DNA of 64,000 nt from Cupriavidus basilensis (GTDB taxonomy: Bacteria > Pseudomonadota > Gammaproteobacteria > Burkholderiales > Burkholderiaceae), in NCBI RefSeq assembly GCF_008801925.2, contig NZ_CP062804.1, forward strand, positions 1,798,001 through 1,862,000. Reading direction: 5' to 3'. This document shows positions 42,023-53,145 of this stretch, piece by piece. The notes under the pieces are model-generated. The model saw only the letters and a program-made list of their open reading frames with translations. It had not been told where the DNA came from and ran no database searches. A program made the position numbers and the translations under genes. Numbering within the stretch: the stretch's first letter is position 1; each line of letters begins with the position of its first letter.

Positions 42023-43056
42023 TCCTGCAACGGCGTGCCCCGGTATGCCCCGGGCCGCAGCCCGGTCCAGCGCCGGAACGCGCGATGGAAGGCACCCGGC
42101 TCGGCAAAGCCAAGCTCGGCCGCGATTTCCGCCAGCGGACGGCTGGAATGGCTCAGCGCTTCGATGGCCAGGTCGCGCCGCATCTCGTCCTTCAGCTGCT
42201 GGTAGGTCCCGCCCTCCTCCATCAGCCGGCGCCGTAGCGACGATGACGACATATGCACGTCGTGCGCCAGGCGGTCGAAGGTAGGCCACTGCTCCGGCGG
42301 CTGCGAGCGCAACTGGCGCCGCACGCGCGCCATGATGCTGGTGCGGTCGGTGTACTTCACCACCACGTTGTGCGGTGCGTCGCGCAGGAAGGCCTTGAGG
42401 CTGCGCTCGTCCTGGTGCACCGGCTGGTCCAGCCAGGCCGCGTCGAACACCAGCGCCGTGGCCGGCTGGCCGAACGCCAGGTGGCGCGAGTACATCAGGC
42501 GGTACTCGGCGCTATAGGCCGGCTCCGGATAGCTGAACGCCGCCAGCAGCACGGGCACCCGCCGGCGCAGCAGCCAGCTCATCAGCCCGTGCAGCATGAT
42601 CAGCATGGTCTCCTGCGCGAACACGCTCGGCGGCTGGCTTGAGGTGGCCGTGAGCACCAGCGCAGCCCGTGCGCGTTTGCCAGCGCCCGGCTCGCCGCCC
42701 ATGCCTTCGCGCTCCAGCCGCACGCCGATATCGTCCAGCAGCAAGCCGAAATAGCGCACCACCCTCTCCAGCCCCTGCGCCAGCGTCTTGCTGCCCACGA
42801 TGGCGTGGCACAGCATGGCAAAGCTGCCGCACTTCATGCGGCGCGAGTCCTGGCCAAAGAATTCATCGTCCAGCGCGGCGGCCACCTCCAGCCACAACGC
42901 GCTATAGCTTGCCGCCGACACGCGCGCCTGCGGCACCGCCAGCAGCGCGGGCACGATGCCCGCCGCCTGCAGCACCGGCTCCGGCGCGATGCCGCGCGCG
43001 CGCAAGCCCGCGATGGCGTGATGCACGAAGCAGATGGCGACGCTGTGTTTTTCCAT
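42019..43056 (-). CDS. AraC-family regulator (Arabinose_bd type)
   Basis: The 345-residue protein has an N-terminal PF12625-like domain ([44 protein letters not shown]) and a C-terminal AraC helix-turn-helix ([80 protein letters not shown]). It is divergent from the valine operon, matching the position of MmsR in pseudomonads, and may activate it. The ATG at 43056 was chosen by family length; an ATG at 43146 would add 30 residues. Confidence 0.88.
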   Translation of the reverse strand: MEKHSVAICFVHHAIAGLRARGIAPEPVLQAAGIVPALLAVPQARVSAASYSALWLEVAAALDDEFFGQDSRRMKCGSFAMLCHAIVGSKTLAQGLERVVRYFGLLLDDIGVRLEREGMGGEPGAGKRARAALVLTATSSQPPSVFAQETMLIMLHGLMSWLLRRRVPVLLAAFSYPEPAYSAEYRLMYSRHLAFGQPATALVFDAAWLDQPVHQDERSLKAFLRDAPHNVVVKYTDRTSIMARVRRQLRSQPPEQWPTFDRLAHDVHMSSSSLRRRLMEEGGTYQQLKDEMRRDLAIEALSHSSRPLAEIAAELGFAEPGAFHRAFRRWTGLRPGAYRGTPLQD

Positions 43057-43269
43057 GGAAAGGCAAGGATCTGGAACGGATGGCTCGCTGGCCCAGGCTT
43101 GCCGGCAGTGGCAAACGAGTTCAGCAAGGTTGGCGGATTCTGGCATAGGAGCGCCTCGCCTGTCTTCCTACACTTGCTGCCAACACTCCCGCCCAGTGCG
43201 GGCCACCAGACCGCCAGCCTCACCCGGATCGCGTGCCCCCACGCCAATCCCGGCCCAACCCGAGCCGCC

Positions 43270-44403
43270 ATGCATCACGAATTCAGCGAACAGCAAGCCA
43301 TGATCCGCGACACCGCGCGCGCCTTCGCCAGCGAGCGCCTGGCGCCCTGCGCTGCCGAGTGGGACCGTGCCGGCCAGTTGCCACCGGAGGTGGTGGCGGA
43401 GATGGGCGCGCTCGGGCTGCTCGGCATGATCGTGCCGGAGGAATGGGGCGGCACGTATACCGACTACATCGCCTACGCGCTGGCCATCGAGGAAATCGCC
43501 GCCGGCTGCGCTGCCTGCGCCACCCTGATGAGCGTGCACAACTCGGTGGGCTGCGGCCCGATCCTGCACTACGGCACGCAGGCGCAAAAGGAGCGCTACC
43601 TGCCGCGCCTGGCCAGCGGCGAGATCATCGGCGCGTTCTGCCTGACCGAGCCGCAGGCCGGCTCGGAAGCGCACAACCTGCGCACCCGGGCGCGCGCCAC
43701 GGACAATGGCTGGGTACTATCCGGCAGCAAGCAGTTCGTCACCAACGGCCAGCGCGCAGGCGTGGCCATCGTGTTTGCCGCCACCGAGCCGGCACAAGGC
43801 AAGCGCGGCCTGTCGGCCTTTGTGGTGCCCACCGATACGCCCGGCTTCTCGGTGCACACGCCCGAGCGCAAGATGGGCATCCGCGCCTCCGACACCTGCG
43901 CCATCACGCTGGACGACTGCCACGTGCCGCACGACGCCCTGCTCGGCGAACCCGGCGAGGGACTGCGCATTGCCCTGTCAAACCTGGAGGGCGGGCGCAT
44001 CGGCATTGCCGCGCAGGCACTCGGCATCGCCCGCTCGGCCTTTGAGGCCGCCTGCCGCTACGCCGCCGAGCGCGTGCAGTTTGGCCGCCCGCTGCGCGAG
44101 CATGCGCCCATTGCCAACATGCTGGCCGACATGGCCACCGAGCTCAACGCGGCACGCCTGCTGGTGCACCGTGCCGCGCATATGCGCACGGCCGGCCAGC
44201 CCTGCCTGTCGGAAGCCTCGCAGGCCAAGCTCTATGCCTCCGAACTGGCCGAGCGCGTGTGCTCCAAGGCGCTGCAGATCCATGGCGGCTACGGCTACCT
44301 GGAAGACTACCCGGTCGAGCGCCATTACCGCGACGCCCGCATTACGCAGATCTACGAAGGCACCAGCGAGATCCAGCGCATGCTGATCGCCCGCACCCTT
44401 TGA
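43270..44403 (+). CDS. acyl-CoA dehydrogenase, probably isobutyryl-CoA dehydrogenase
   Basis: The 377-residue flavoenzyme has the family signatures [21 protein letters not shown] and [40 protein letters not shown], with the catalytic Glu of the short/branched-chain class in IYEGTSE. First gene of a valine-catabolic operon; it should oxidise isobutyryl-CoA to methacrylyl-CoA, passing electrons to ETF. Substrate choice rests on the neighbours mmsA, mmsB and the HIBYL-CoA hydrolase. An open frame running upstream to 42805 is not coding. Confidence 0.9.
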   Translation: MHHEFSEQQAMIRDTARAFASERLAPCAAEWDRAGQLPPEVVAEMGALGLLGMIVPEEWGGTYTDYIAYALAIEEIAAGCAACATLMSVHNSVGCGPILHYGTQAQKERYLPRLASGEIIGAFCLTEPQAGSEAHNLRTRARATDNGWVLSGSKQFVTNGQRAGVAIVFAATEPAQGKRGLSAFVVPTDTPGFSVHTPERKMGIRASDTCAITLDDCHVPHDALLGEPGEGLRIALSNLEGGRIGIAAQALGIARSAFEAACRYAAERVQFGRPLREHAPIANMLADMATELNAARLLVHRAAHMRTAGQPCLSEASQAKLYASELAERVCSKALQIHGGYGYLEDYPVERHYRDARITQIYEGTSEIQRMLIARTL

Positions 44404-44467
44404 GCCGATTGCCCGACCGCTTTCCTGCCTTGCACCACCCACACATAGAACCGACGGAGACCACCCC

Positions 44468-45988
<1,521 letters not shown>

Positions 45989-46045
45989 TTGGCCTGCGCT
46001 GATTGGCACGCATCGCCTTCGGCCAGCGCCCGCCCTCTCCCCCAA

Positions 46046-46071
46046 CCCCTCTCACACAAGTGGGAGAGGGG
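46046..46071. repeat. GC-rich hairpin after mmsA
   Basis: CCCCTCTC (46046-46053) and GAGAGGGG (46064-46071) form an 8-bp stem 57 bp after the mmsA stop. It may act as a terminator or as part of the repeat mosaic that follows. Confidence 0.55.
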
Positions 46072-46108
46072 AGCCAACCAGCGCCAAGATCAACCAACTG
46101 TGGTAGCC

Positions 46109-46138
46109 GTGTTTCCCGCCCCTTGGGGCGGGAAACAC
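46109..46138. repeat. 14-bp perfect inverted repeat
   Basis: GTGTTTCCCGCCCC (46109-46122) and GGGGCGGGAAACAC (46125-46138) are separated by TT. A stem this stable between mmsA and mmsB could reduce read-through. Confidence 0.9.
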
Positions 46139-46183
46139 CCACGGCGATGCGAAGCGAGCCGTGGAGGTGTGCCAAGGCCGTAT

Positions 46184-46308
46184 GGGGCGCCTCGGGATTC
46201 GGCGAAAAGAGCGGAAAAGAGGGACCCATGTCTGAGTATCGCCTTAAGGCGATGCGAGTTTGGGTCCCGGCCGCTCTTTTCGTCGAAGCCCGAGGGGGTA
46301 GTCGCCCC
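46184..46308. repeat. 125-bp imperfect inverted repeat with a central palindrome
   Basis: The left arm (46184-46228) and right arm (46261-46308) share the complementary blocks GGGGCG, CTCGGG, CGAAAAGAGCGG and GGGACCCA, with small bulges. At the centre is the 16-bp palindrome ATCGCCTTAAGGCGAT (46238-46253). It resembles dispersed intergenic repeats of proteobacteria, from memory; no coding role. Confidence 0.75.
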
Positions 46309-46327
46309 ATCCGGCGCGCCTTCTTTG

Positions 46328-46357
46328 CCTACTTTCTTGGCAAGACAAGAAAGTAGG
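46328..46357. repeat. 12-bp inverted repeat (CCTACTTTCTTG element)
   Basis: CCTACTTTCTTG (46328-46339) and CAAGAAAGTAGG (46346-46357) flank GCAAGA. Very similar elements recur in intergenic regions of many beta- and gamma-proteobacteria (recalled, not searched). Confidence 0.8.
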
Positions 46358-46410
46358 TCGCCGCGCCGCAGGCGTGGTGAAACTGCAGTTGCAGTTAAGC
46401 GGTTGCCACA

Positions 46411-46445
46411 ACCACCAACCACCAACCACCAAACACCAACCACCA
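46411..46445 (+). repeat. heptamer tandem array before mmsB
   Basis: Five 7-bp units, four ACCACCA and one AACACCA, end 17 bp before the mmsB start codon, just upstream of its AAGGA. Confidence 0.85.
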
Positions 46446-46461
46446 AGAACAAGGACCCAAC

Positions 46462-47361
46462 ATGCACATAGCCTTCATCGGCCTAGGCAACATGGGCGCC
46501 CCCATGGCCCGCAACCTGCTCAAGGCAGGCCACACCCTGACCGTATTCGACCTCAACCCCACCGCCCTGTCCGCCCTGCAAGCCGACGGCGCAGCCGTAG
46601 CCCCCTCCGCCCGCAAGGCCGCCGCCGAAGCCGACTTCGTCATCACCATGCTGCCGGCCGCCGCCCACGTCCGCGCCACCTACCTCGGCCCGGAAGGCGT
46701 CCTTGCCGGCGTACGGCCCGGCGTACCGCTAGTGGACTCCAGCACCATCGACCCGGCCACCATCCGCGCACTGGCCGTCGAGGCCAAGCAGCAAGGCAAC
46801 CCGATTGCCGACGCCCCCGTCTCCGGCGGCACCGGCGGCGCGCAGGCCGGTACGCTGACGTTCATGGTCGGCGCCGAACCAAGCCTGTTCGAACAACTGA
46901 AACCCGTGCTGTCCGGCATGGGCCGCAACATCGTCCATTGCGGCGACACCGGCACCGGACAGGTCGCCAAGATCTGCAACAACCTGATTCTCGGCATCTC
47001 CATGATCGGCGTGTCGGAAGCCATGGCGCTCGGCGTCAAGCTGGGCATCGACGCCGGCGTGCTGGCCGGGATCGTCAACACCTCCACCGGCCGTTGCTGG
47101 GCTGCAGACACCTGCAACCCCTACCCGGGCGTGATCGAGACCGCGCCGGCCTCGCGCGGCTACAGCGGCGGCTTTGGCGCGGACCTGATGCTCAAGGACC
47201 TGGGCCTGGCCACGGATGCCGCCCGCAGCGTGCGGCAACCGCTGTTCCTCGGGGCACTGGCCCAGCAGATCTACCAGGCGGTGAGCCAGGCCGGCGACGG
47301 ACAGCTCGACTTCTCGGGCGTGATCCGCCAGTACCTGGCCCAAGAGGAGCGGCAAGCATGA
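46462..47361 (+). CDS. mmsB: 3-hydroxyisobutyrate dehydrogenase
   Basis: The 299-residue enzyme starts MHIAFIGLGNMGAPMARNLLKAGH (NAD loop GxGxxG) and has the substrate-binding block DAPVSGGTGGAQAGTLTFMVG and the catalytic Lys in GQVAKICNNLILG. It oxidises 3-hydroxyisobutyrate to methylmalonate semialdehyde, the substrate of MmsA. The stop overlaps the next start (ATGA), so translation of the enoyl-CoA hydratase is coupled. Confidence 0.96.
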   Translation: MHIAFIGLGNMGAPMARNLLKAGHTLTVFDLNPTALSALQADGAAVAPSARKAAAEADFVITMLPAAAHVRATYLGPEGVLAGVRPGVPLVDSSTIDPATIRALAVEAKQQGNPIADAPVSGGTGGAQAGTLTFMVGAEPSLFEQLKPVLSGMGRNIVHCGDTGTGQVAKICNNLILGISMIGVSEAMALGVKLGIDAGVLAGIVNTSTGRCWAADTCNPYPGVIETAPASRGYSGGFGADLMLKDLGLATDAARSVRQPLFLGALAQQIYQAVSQAGDGQLDFSGVIRQYLAQEERQA

Positions 47362-48128
47362 TCGAGCACGTCATCGACGGGCATATCGCCCGCCTCACCC
47401 TCAAGCGCCCGCCCGCCAATGCGTTCAACGCCGAGGGGCTGGCACAGTTGCAGCAACTGGTGGCCACGCTGAACGCGGACACGCGCGTGCGCGCCATCGT
47501 GATCACCGGCGACGGCAGCCGCTTCTTCAGCGCCGGCGCCGACCTCAATGGCTTTGCCGACGGCGATCGCGCGCATGCGCGGCTGATGGCGCAACGCTTC
47601 GGTGCCGCCTTCGAGGCGCTGCAAAACGCACGCCCCTTGGTGATCGCGGCGATCAACGGCTATGCCATGGGCGGCGGGCTGGAATGCGCGCTGGCCTGCG
47701 ACGTGCGCATTGCCGAGGAACAGGCCCAGATGGCGCTGCCGGAAGCCGGCGTCGGCCTGCTGCCGTGTGGCTGCGGCACGCAAACCCTGCCCTGGCTGGT
47801 GGGCGAGGGCTGGGCCAAGCGCATGATCCTGGCCAACGAGCGCATCGATGCCGCCACCGCGCTGCGCATCGGGCTGGTGGAAGAGATGGTGCCCACGGGC
47901 CAGGCGCTGGACGCGGCGCTGCGCCTGGCCGAGCGCGCCAGCAATGTGAGCCCGCGCGCGGCTGCCTACAGCAAGCAGCTGGTGCACCTGGCGCGCCAGG
48001 GCGTGCCGCGCGGCCCGGCGCTGGCGCTGGAGCGCGAGCGCTTTGTCGACCTGTTCGACGGCGAGGACCAGCGCGAAGGCGTCAACGCCTTCCTGCAAAA
48101 ACGTGCGCCGCAATGGCGCAATGCCTAG
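47358..48128 (+). CDS. enoyl-CoA hydratase (methacrylyl-CoA hydratase role)
   Basis: The 256-residue crotonase has the oxyanion segments RFFSAGADLNGF and GYAMGGGLECALACDVRIAEE, and both general acid/base Glu positions appear present (GLECA and LPEAGVGLLP). The usual GGTQ segment reads GCGTQ. By context it hydrates methacrylyl-CoA to 3-hydroxyisobutyryl-CoA. It overlaps mmsB by 4 bp and precedes the hydrolase by 10 bp. Confidence 0.9.
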   Translation: MIEHVIDGHIARLTLKRPPANAFNAEGLAQLQQLVATLNADTRVRAIVITGDGSRFFSAGADLNGFADGDRAHARLMAQRFGAAFEALQNARPLVIAAINGYAMGGGLECALACDVRIAEEQAQMALPEAGVGLLPCGCGTQTLPWLVGEGWAKRMILANERIDAATALRIGLVEEMVPTGQALDAALRLAERASNVSPRAAAYSKQLVHLARQGVPRGPALALERERFVDLFDGEDQREGVNAFLQKRAPQWRNA

Positions 48129-48138
48129 GAGCCACGCC

Positions 48139-49293
48139 ATGCGCCTGAACCCGAACGATGCCACCCAGGAACGCCCCGCCGCCGCGCCGAGCGCCGAAGA
48201 CGAGGTGCGCTTCGATGAGATCAACGGCATCGGCCTGATCACGCTCAACCGGCCGCGCCAGTTGAATGCCCTGTCCTACCCGATGATCGGCCTGCTCGAT
48301 GCGCAGCTTGCCGCCTGGGCCGTGCGCGACGACATCGCCGCGGTGGTGCTGCGCGGCGCGGGCCCAAAGGCGTTCTGCGCCGGCGGCGACATCCGCGCGC
48401 TGTACGACAGCTTCCACGCGGGTACGGCGCTGCACCGCCAGTTCTTCGTGGACGAGTACCAGCTTGACTACCGCCTGCACTGCTACCCCAAGCCGGTGGT
48501 GGCGCTGATGGACGGCATCGTCATGGGCGGCGGCATGGGCCTGGCGCAGGCCGCGCACCTGCGCGTGGTCACCGAGCGCTCGCGCGTGGCCATGCCGGAG
48601 ACCGGCATCGGCCTGGTGCCCGATGTGGGCGCGAGCCATTTCTTGTCGAAGCTGCCGCTGCCGCTGGCGCTCTATGTCGGGCTGACAGGCGTGACGCTTG
48701 GCGCTGCCGATACGCTGCTGTGCAAGCTCGCCGACATCGCCGTGCCTGCCGCAAGCCTGGAGCACTTCGAGCAGACGCTGGCAGCCATCAACCGGACAGG
48801 CGACGTGCTGGCGGACCTGCGCGCCGCGCTGCACGCAACGCCTGCCGCCGGCGTGCCGGCGGCGCCGCTGCAGTCGGTGCTGCCTGCCGTGCTGCGGCAT
48901 TTCCGGGCAGACGGCAGCGTGGCTGGCCTGCTCGAGAGCCTGGCCGCGGAATCCGACCCGGCCTATGCCGACTGGGCCGCGCGCACGCTCGAGATCCTGC
49001 GCGGGCGATCGCCGCTGATGATGGCGGTCACGCAGGAACTGCTGCTGCGCGGCCGCGACCTGGATCTTGCCGATTGTTTTCGCATGGAGCTCGGCGTGGT
49101 GTCGCACGCGTTCACGCAAGGCGATTTCATCGAGGGGGTGCGCGCGCTGATCGTCGACAAGGACAATGCGCCGCGTTGGCGCGTGAGGGCTGCGAGCGAG
49201 GTCAGCGAGGCCGTGGTGCAGTCTTTCTTCGACAGCCCTTGGCCGCGTGAGGCCCACCCGCTGGCCATGCTTGGCCGATCAGGGCATGCCTGA
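48139..49293 (+). CDS. 3-hydroxyisobutyryl-CoA hydrolase
   Basis: The 384-residue crotonase-fold hydrolase has the family's long form with KAFCAGGDIRALYD, DGIVMGGGMGLAQAAHLRVVTERSRVAMPETGIGLVPDVGASHFL and a C-terminal extension (SPLMMAVTQELLLRGR, DFIEGVRALIVDKDNAPRW). It releases 3-hydroxyisobutyrate for MmsB. The ATG at 48139 follows TAGGAG. It is the last gene of the valine operon. Confidence 0.94.
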   Translation: MRLNPNDATQERPAAAPSAEDEVRFDEINGIGLITLNRPRQLNALSYPMIGLLDAQLAAWAVRDDIAAVVLRGAGPKAFCAGGDIRALYDSFHAGTALHRQFFVDEYQLDYRLHCYPKPVVALMDGIVMGGGMGLAQAAHLRVVTERSRVAMPETGIGLVPDVGASHFLSKLPLPLALYVGLTGVTLGAADTLLCKLADIAVPAASLEHFEQTLAAINRTGDVLADLRAALHATPAAGVPAAPLQSVLPAVLRHFRADGSVAGLLESLAAESDPAYADWAARTLEILRGRSPLMMAVTQELLLRGRDLDLADCFRMELGVVSHAFTQGDFIEGVRALIVDKDNAPRWRVRAASEVSEAVVQSFFDSPWPREAHPLAMLGRSGHA

Positions 49294-49358
49294 TCGTTGC
49301 ACGCCGGCATGGCGCCGGCGTGTGCTCACGTGCACGCGGATACGGAAAAACGACGCAC

Positions 49359-50615
49359 TCAGTCCTTGGGCTTTGGCGCGTGGCCGTGCGGCTGGTGCTC
49401 GTCCACAGGCACCTTCACCAGCCCGTCCGCGCGGAACATCGCCTTGATGCCGCGCACCGCCTGGCGGATGCGCGCTTCGTTCTCGATCAGCGCGAAGCGC
49501 ACGTACTCGTCACCGTAGTCGCCAAAGCCGATGCCGGGCGAGACGCAAACCTTGGCCTTGGCCAGCAGTTGCTTGGAGAATTCCAGCGAGCCCAGCGCGC
49601 GATACGGCTCGGGGATGCGCGCCCAGATATACATTGACGCCTTGGGAATCTCCACCGGCCAGCCGGATTCGATCAGCCCGCGCGCCAGCACGTCGCGGCG
49701 CGTCTGGTAGTGCGCGGCGATCTCCTTCACGCATTGCTGGTCGCCTTCCAGCGCGGCAATGGCGGCCACCTGCAGCGGGGTGAACGTGCCGTAGTCGTGA
49801 TAGCTCTTCATGCGCGTGAGCGCGGCCACCAGATCCGGGTTGCCAACCATGAAGCCGATGCGCCAGCCCGCCATGTTGTAGCTCTTGGACAGCGTGAAGA
49901 ACTCCACGGCAATGTCTTTCGCCCCTTCCACCTGCATGATCGACGGCGCCTTCCAGCCATCGAACACGATGTCGGCATAGGCCAGGTCGTGCACCACGAA
50001 GATATCGTGCTTGCGCGCCAGCGCGATCACGCGCTCGAAGAAGTCCAGCTCCACGCATTGCGCGGTGGGATTGGACGGAAAGCCCAGCACGATCATCTTC
50101 GGCTTGGGATAGCTGCCGCGAATGGCGCGTTCCATCTCGGCGAAGAAGTCCACGCCCGGCACCAGCGGCACGGAGCGGATATCGGCCCCGGCAATCACCG
50201 CGCCATAGATATGGATGGGGTAGCTCGGGTCGGGCACCAGCACGGTGTCGCCGCGATCGAGCGTGGCCAGCATCAGGTGGGCCAGCCCTTCCTTGGAGCC
50301 GATGGTGACGATGGCCTCGGTATCCGGATCGATCTCGACGTCGTAGCGCTCGCGATACCAGTGCGAGATCGCGCGGCGCAGTCGCGGGATGCCCTTGGAG
50401 GCGGAGTAACCGTGGGTATCGGGGCGCTGTGCGGCTTCGGTCAGCTTGGCAACGATATGCGGCGGCGTGGCGCCGTCCGGGTTGCCCATGCTCATGTCGA
50501 TGATGTCTTCGCCACGGCGGCGCGCCGCCATTTTCAGCTCGGCGGTGATATTGAAGACGTACGGGGGAAGACGATCGATACGCGCGAAGCGGCGCTTGCC
50601 TGCGGAGGCTGACAT
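49359..50615 (-). CDS. alaC: alanine-type aminotransferase, AlaC-like
   Basis: The 418-residue PLP enzyme (fold type I, class I/II) has the PLP Lys in [18 protein letters not shown], the [18 protein letters not shown] substrate loop and [12 protein letters not shown]. AlaC-type enzymes transfer amino groups between alanine and 2-oxoglutarate. It is on its own on the minus strand; in many Burkholderiales it precedes threonine-pathway genes, which are not here. Start follows AAGGAAAA. Confidence 0.93.
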   Translation of the reverse strand: MSASAGKRRFARIDRLPPYVFNITAELKMAARRRGEDIIDMSMGNPDGATPPHIVAKLTEAAQRPDTHGYSASKGIPRLRRAISHWYRERYDVEIDPDTEAIVTIGSKEGLAHLMLATLDRGDTVLVPDPSYPIHIYGAVIAGADIRSVPLVPGVDFFAEMERAIRGSYPKPKMIVLGFPSNPTAQCVELDFFERVIALARKHDIFVVHDLAYADIVFDGWKAPSIMQVEGAKDIAVEFFTLSKSYNMAGWRIGFMVGNPDLVAALTRMKSYHDYGTFTPLQVAAIAALEGDQQCVKEIAAHYQTRRDVLARGLIESGWPVEIPKASMYIWARIPEPYRALGSLEFSKQLLAKAKVCVSPGIGFGDYGDEYVRFALIENEARIRQAVRGIKAMFRADGLVKVPVDEHQPHGHAPKPKD

Positions 50616-50747
50616 GGATTTTCCTTGAACGTAAGCGCCCGGAACCGTCCGAGCGACGCTGCCAGCCGTTGGTGCGGCTGACCGGAAAGATCTTAGCGGC
50701 GAATACCGGCCGCGTCTACGGCTTTTGCAAGCTGGGCGGTAGCACCG

Positions 50748-51206
50748 CTACGCGCCGGGCACGCCGGCCTTCTTCACCACCGCATCGTCGGGCCCGAGCA
50801 AGCGGCCATCCTCGGCACGCACCTCGAGCGGCCGCACGGGCTTGCCAGCCTTGCTGTCCACCAGCACGGAATGCGGCTCGCCAGGGCCATAGAAGAACGC
50901 TTCGCCCCACTGCCGCAAGCCCACGACCACCGGGAACAGCGCGCGCCCTTTCGGCGTCAGCACATATTCCTGGTAAGCGCTGCCGTCGGAGGCCGGCACT
51001 TGCTCCAGGATGCCGTGCGCCAGCAGCGTGCGCAGCCGGTCGGCAAGGATGTTCTTCGCCAGGCCAAGGCTGCGCTGGAACTCGCCAAAGCGCCGCAAGC
51101 CATCGAAGGCATCGCGCACGATCAGCAGCGACCACCAGTCGCCGATCACATCGAGCGAGCGGGCCACGGGACATGCGGCGCCTTCCAGGCTGGTTCGCCG
51201 GACCAT
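50748..51206 (-). CDS. HxlR-family transcriptional regulator
   Basis: The 152-residue protein has the HxlR winged helix with its conserved Cys (EGAACPVARSLDVIGDWWSLLIVRDAFDGLRRFGEFQRSLGLAKNILADRLRTLLAHGIL). HxlR proteins respond to aldehydes, quinones or redox signals, often through that Cys. The ATG at 51206 follows CGGAG; a GTG at 51224 is less likely. No obvious target adjoins; the aminotransferase downstream is 132 bp away. Confidence 0.93.
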   Translation of the reverse strand: MVRRTSLEGAACPVARSLDVIGDWWSLLIVRDAFDGLRRFGEFQRSLGLAKNILADRLRTLLAHGILEQVPASDGSAYQEYVLTPKGRALFPVVVGLRQWGEAFFYGPGEPHSVLVDSKAGKPVRPLEVRAEDGRLLGPDDAVVKKAGVPGA

Positions 51207-51331
51207 AGTGCAACTCCGTTTCACTCGCCAGATGCAGAGCGCCGCGGAATGCGGCGCCAGCGGCGAGGCGGTTGCATTGTAAAACCAGTTGATCCGGCCT
51301 TCAAGGCTTGCACTGCCCCGGCATGCGCCAC

Positions 51332-52150
51332 TCAGTCGTCGATGTTCTCGTGCACGGCGGCGGCGCCGGCCTTCCAGTAGCTGGCCGCGCGGATGCGGCC
51401 TTTCTCGATGCCGCGCTCACCCACCAGGTACTGACGCACGGCGCGAATCGACGCGGCCTCGCCAGCCGCCCAGACATAGCCTTCGCCGTGCGGCAGCGTG
51501 ACCTCGCGCAAGGCTTGTTCCAGCAGCCCGGTGGCGCTATCTGCCGGTGCGCTGTCACGGTGCTGCCAGCGGATCTCCACATCGGCACGGCTGGACAGCG
51601 GGATTTCGGCGGCGGCGTTGTCCACCACCAGCACCACCAGCGCGCGCACGCCGGACGGCAACTCATCGAGGCGGCGACCGATGGCAGGCAGCGCGGTTTC
51701 GTCGCCCACCAGCAAGTGCCAGTCGAAGCCCTCGGGAATCACGAACGACCCACGCGGGCCGCCCACGCCCAGATACTGGCCGGGCGCAGCCTGCGCCGCC
51801 CAGGTCGAGGCGGGGCCATCGCCATGCAGCACGAACTCGATATCGAGCTCGCCGGCGGCGGCATCGTAACGGCGCGGCGTGTAGTCGCGCGCGGCGGGCT
51901 TGGGCTGGCCTTCGGGAAACACAGGGCCGTTGGGGCCAAGCTCCGGCAGCGCGGGCTTGCTTTGCCCAGGCGCGGGGAAGAACACCTTGATGTGGTCGTC
52001 AAAGGACGCGGAGACAAAGCCCTTCAGGTCTTCGCCAGCCAGCGTCACGCGCAGCAGTTGCGGCGACACCGCCTGGGTACGCACCACTTGCAGCAAGCGC
52101 ATCTTGAGTTCATGGCGAACGCGTTGCACGGTGAGATCACGAGTAGTCAT
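51332..52150 (-). CDS. siderophore-interacting protein, YqjH-like ferric-chelate reductase
   Basis: The 272-residue flavoprotein has the FAD-binding domain (RDYTPRRYDAAAGELDIEFVLHGDGPASTWAAQAAPGQYLGVGGPRGSF) and the SIP NAD(P)H domain (LVGDETALPAIGRRLDELP, VWAAGEAASIRAVRQYL). Such enzymes reduce ferric siderophores with NADPH. It is downstream of a His-rich PadR regulator, the same partnership as E. coli YqjI/YqjH. The ATG at 52150 follows AGGAAA. Confidence 0.93.
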   Translation of the reverse strand: MTTRDLTVQRVRHELKMRLLQVVRTQAVSPQLLRVTLAGEDLKGFVSASFDDHIKVFFPAPGQSKPALPELGPNGPVFPEGQPKPAARDYTPRRYDAAAGELDIEFVLHGDGPASTWAAQAAPGQYLGVGGPRGSFVIPEGFDWHLLVGDETALPAIGRRLDELPSGVRALVVLVVDNAAAEIPLSSRADVEIRWQHRDSAPADSATGLLEQALREVTLPHGEGYVWAAGEAASIRAVRQYLVGERGIEKGRIRAASYWKAGAAAVHENIDD

Positions 52151-52221
52151 GGATTTCCTGGTTGGCGGGAACGAGGGGAATGAGGCATACGGAATGTGGA
52201 GTGTCGGGATGCGGGTCAGCA

Positions 52222-52974
52222 CTAGGCACCCTGGCCGCCCGGGCCGGCGTTGATCTCGGCGGTTGCCCGCGCCAGGATGGCGGCGATGCGGCGCTGCTCA
52301 TCCGGTGTGGCATCGGTGCGCAGCAGCAGTGCCCGCTTGAGCGCCACGCGCGCCTCGACGAACTCGGGCAGCCAGCCGCCCGCGGCTTCACGCTCGTCGG
52401 CGGCTACGCCCGCCGCACCCGGCTCGGCGGCTTCGCCCGACAGCGCGCGCCGCACCCATTCCATCTTGCGCGCCACGTGCTTGAGCTTGTTGAGCATCAG
52501 GGCCAGCCGCTCGCGGTTGGCGTCAAGATGGGCCAGGCCCGGCCCCGCCAGCTGATAGCGCTTTTTGTTGCCCTCGGTATCCACCGTGGCGTAGCCAAGT
52601 TCTTCAAGGAAGGTCAGGGCCGGATAGACCATGCCCGGGCTGGGCTTGTAGAAGCCGTTGGTGCGAGCCTCCAGCGCCTTGATCAGCTCGTAGCCATGGC
52701 TGGGCTTCTCTTCCAGCAAGGACAGCAGCATGAGTTGAAGATCGTCCGAACTGAACTTGCGGCCGCGCCGCCAGCTATCGCCGTCGCCGTCGAAACCATC
52801 GCCGCCACCGCCAAAGAAGCCGCCGGGGCCGCCGCCGTGGTGGTGGCGGCCAATGGCATGGCGGCCATGGTGCTCGCCATGGTGCGAGGAATCCGAGGAA
52901 TGAGAGGAAAAATGGGAAGACAGATGGGCAAGCATGTGATGGCTAAGCCTGCCCAGAAGGGGGTGGTGACGCAT
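52222..52974 (-). CDS. PadR regulator with His-rich N-terminus, YqjI-like
   Basis: The 250-residue protein has a His/Ser/Gly-rich N-terminal part (about residues 1-75; HHMLAHLSSHFSSHSSDSSHHGEHHGRH), a PadR winged helix (FSSDDLQLMLLSLLEEKPSHGYELIKALEARTNGFYKPSPGMVYPALTFLEELGY) and a helical dimerisation end. In E. coli the His-rich segment of YqjI binds nickel and relieves repression of the ferric reductase YqjH; the same gene pair here suggests the same logic. The ATG at 52974 follows AGGAG. A palindrome lies 27 bp upstream. Confidence 0.93.
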   Translation of the reverse strand: MRHHPLLGRLSHHMLAHLSSHFSSHSSDSSHHGEHHGRHAIGRHHHGGGPGGFFGGGGDGFDGDGDSWRRGRKFSSDDLQLMLLSLLEEKPSHGYELIKALEARTNGFYKPSPGMVYPALTFLEELGYATVDTEGNKKRYQLAGPGLAHLDANRERLALMLNKLKHVARKMEWVRRALSGEAAEPGAAGVAADEREAAGGWLPEFVEARVALKRALLLRTDATPDEQRRIAAILARATAEINAGPGGQGA

Positions 52975-52986
52975 CGCCGCAGCTCC

Positions 52987-53027
52987 TACGTATCGAAAAA
53001 CATATCTTAAGATATATATCGTACGTA
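52987..53027 (-). promoter_or_regulatory. probable PadR operator
   Basis: A perfect 14-bp palindrome ATATCTTAAGATAT (53002-53015) is flanked on both sides by TACGTA (52987-52992 and 53022-53027), just upstream of the PadR gene. It is the only AT-rich stretch in the neighbourhood. Confidence 0.6.
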
Positions 53028-53145
53028 AGGATGTCAAGGCGAGATTTTCGGGCGGGTCCGGGAACTGCTGACCATCCGCGCCGCGCTGAAGGCGGCGCCC
53101 GGGCCTTTTTGTGAACCCGCCCCACTTTTGCTAACCCGCTGAATG

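Noticed and set aside
46090..46467. Apparent small reading frames in the repeat region between mmsA and mmsB
   Set aside because: They arise from the inverted repeats on both strands and have no ribosome-binding sites or coding character.
53078..53110. Terminator-like stem GCGCCGC/GCGGCGC followed by CCGGGCCTTTTT on the plus strand
   Set aside because: No plus-strand gene ends here and the T tract is on the wrong side for the minus-strand genes.
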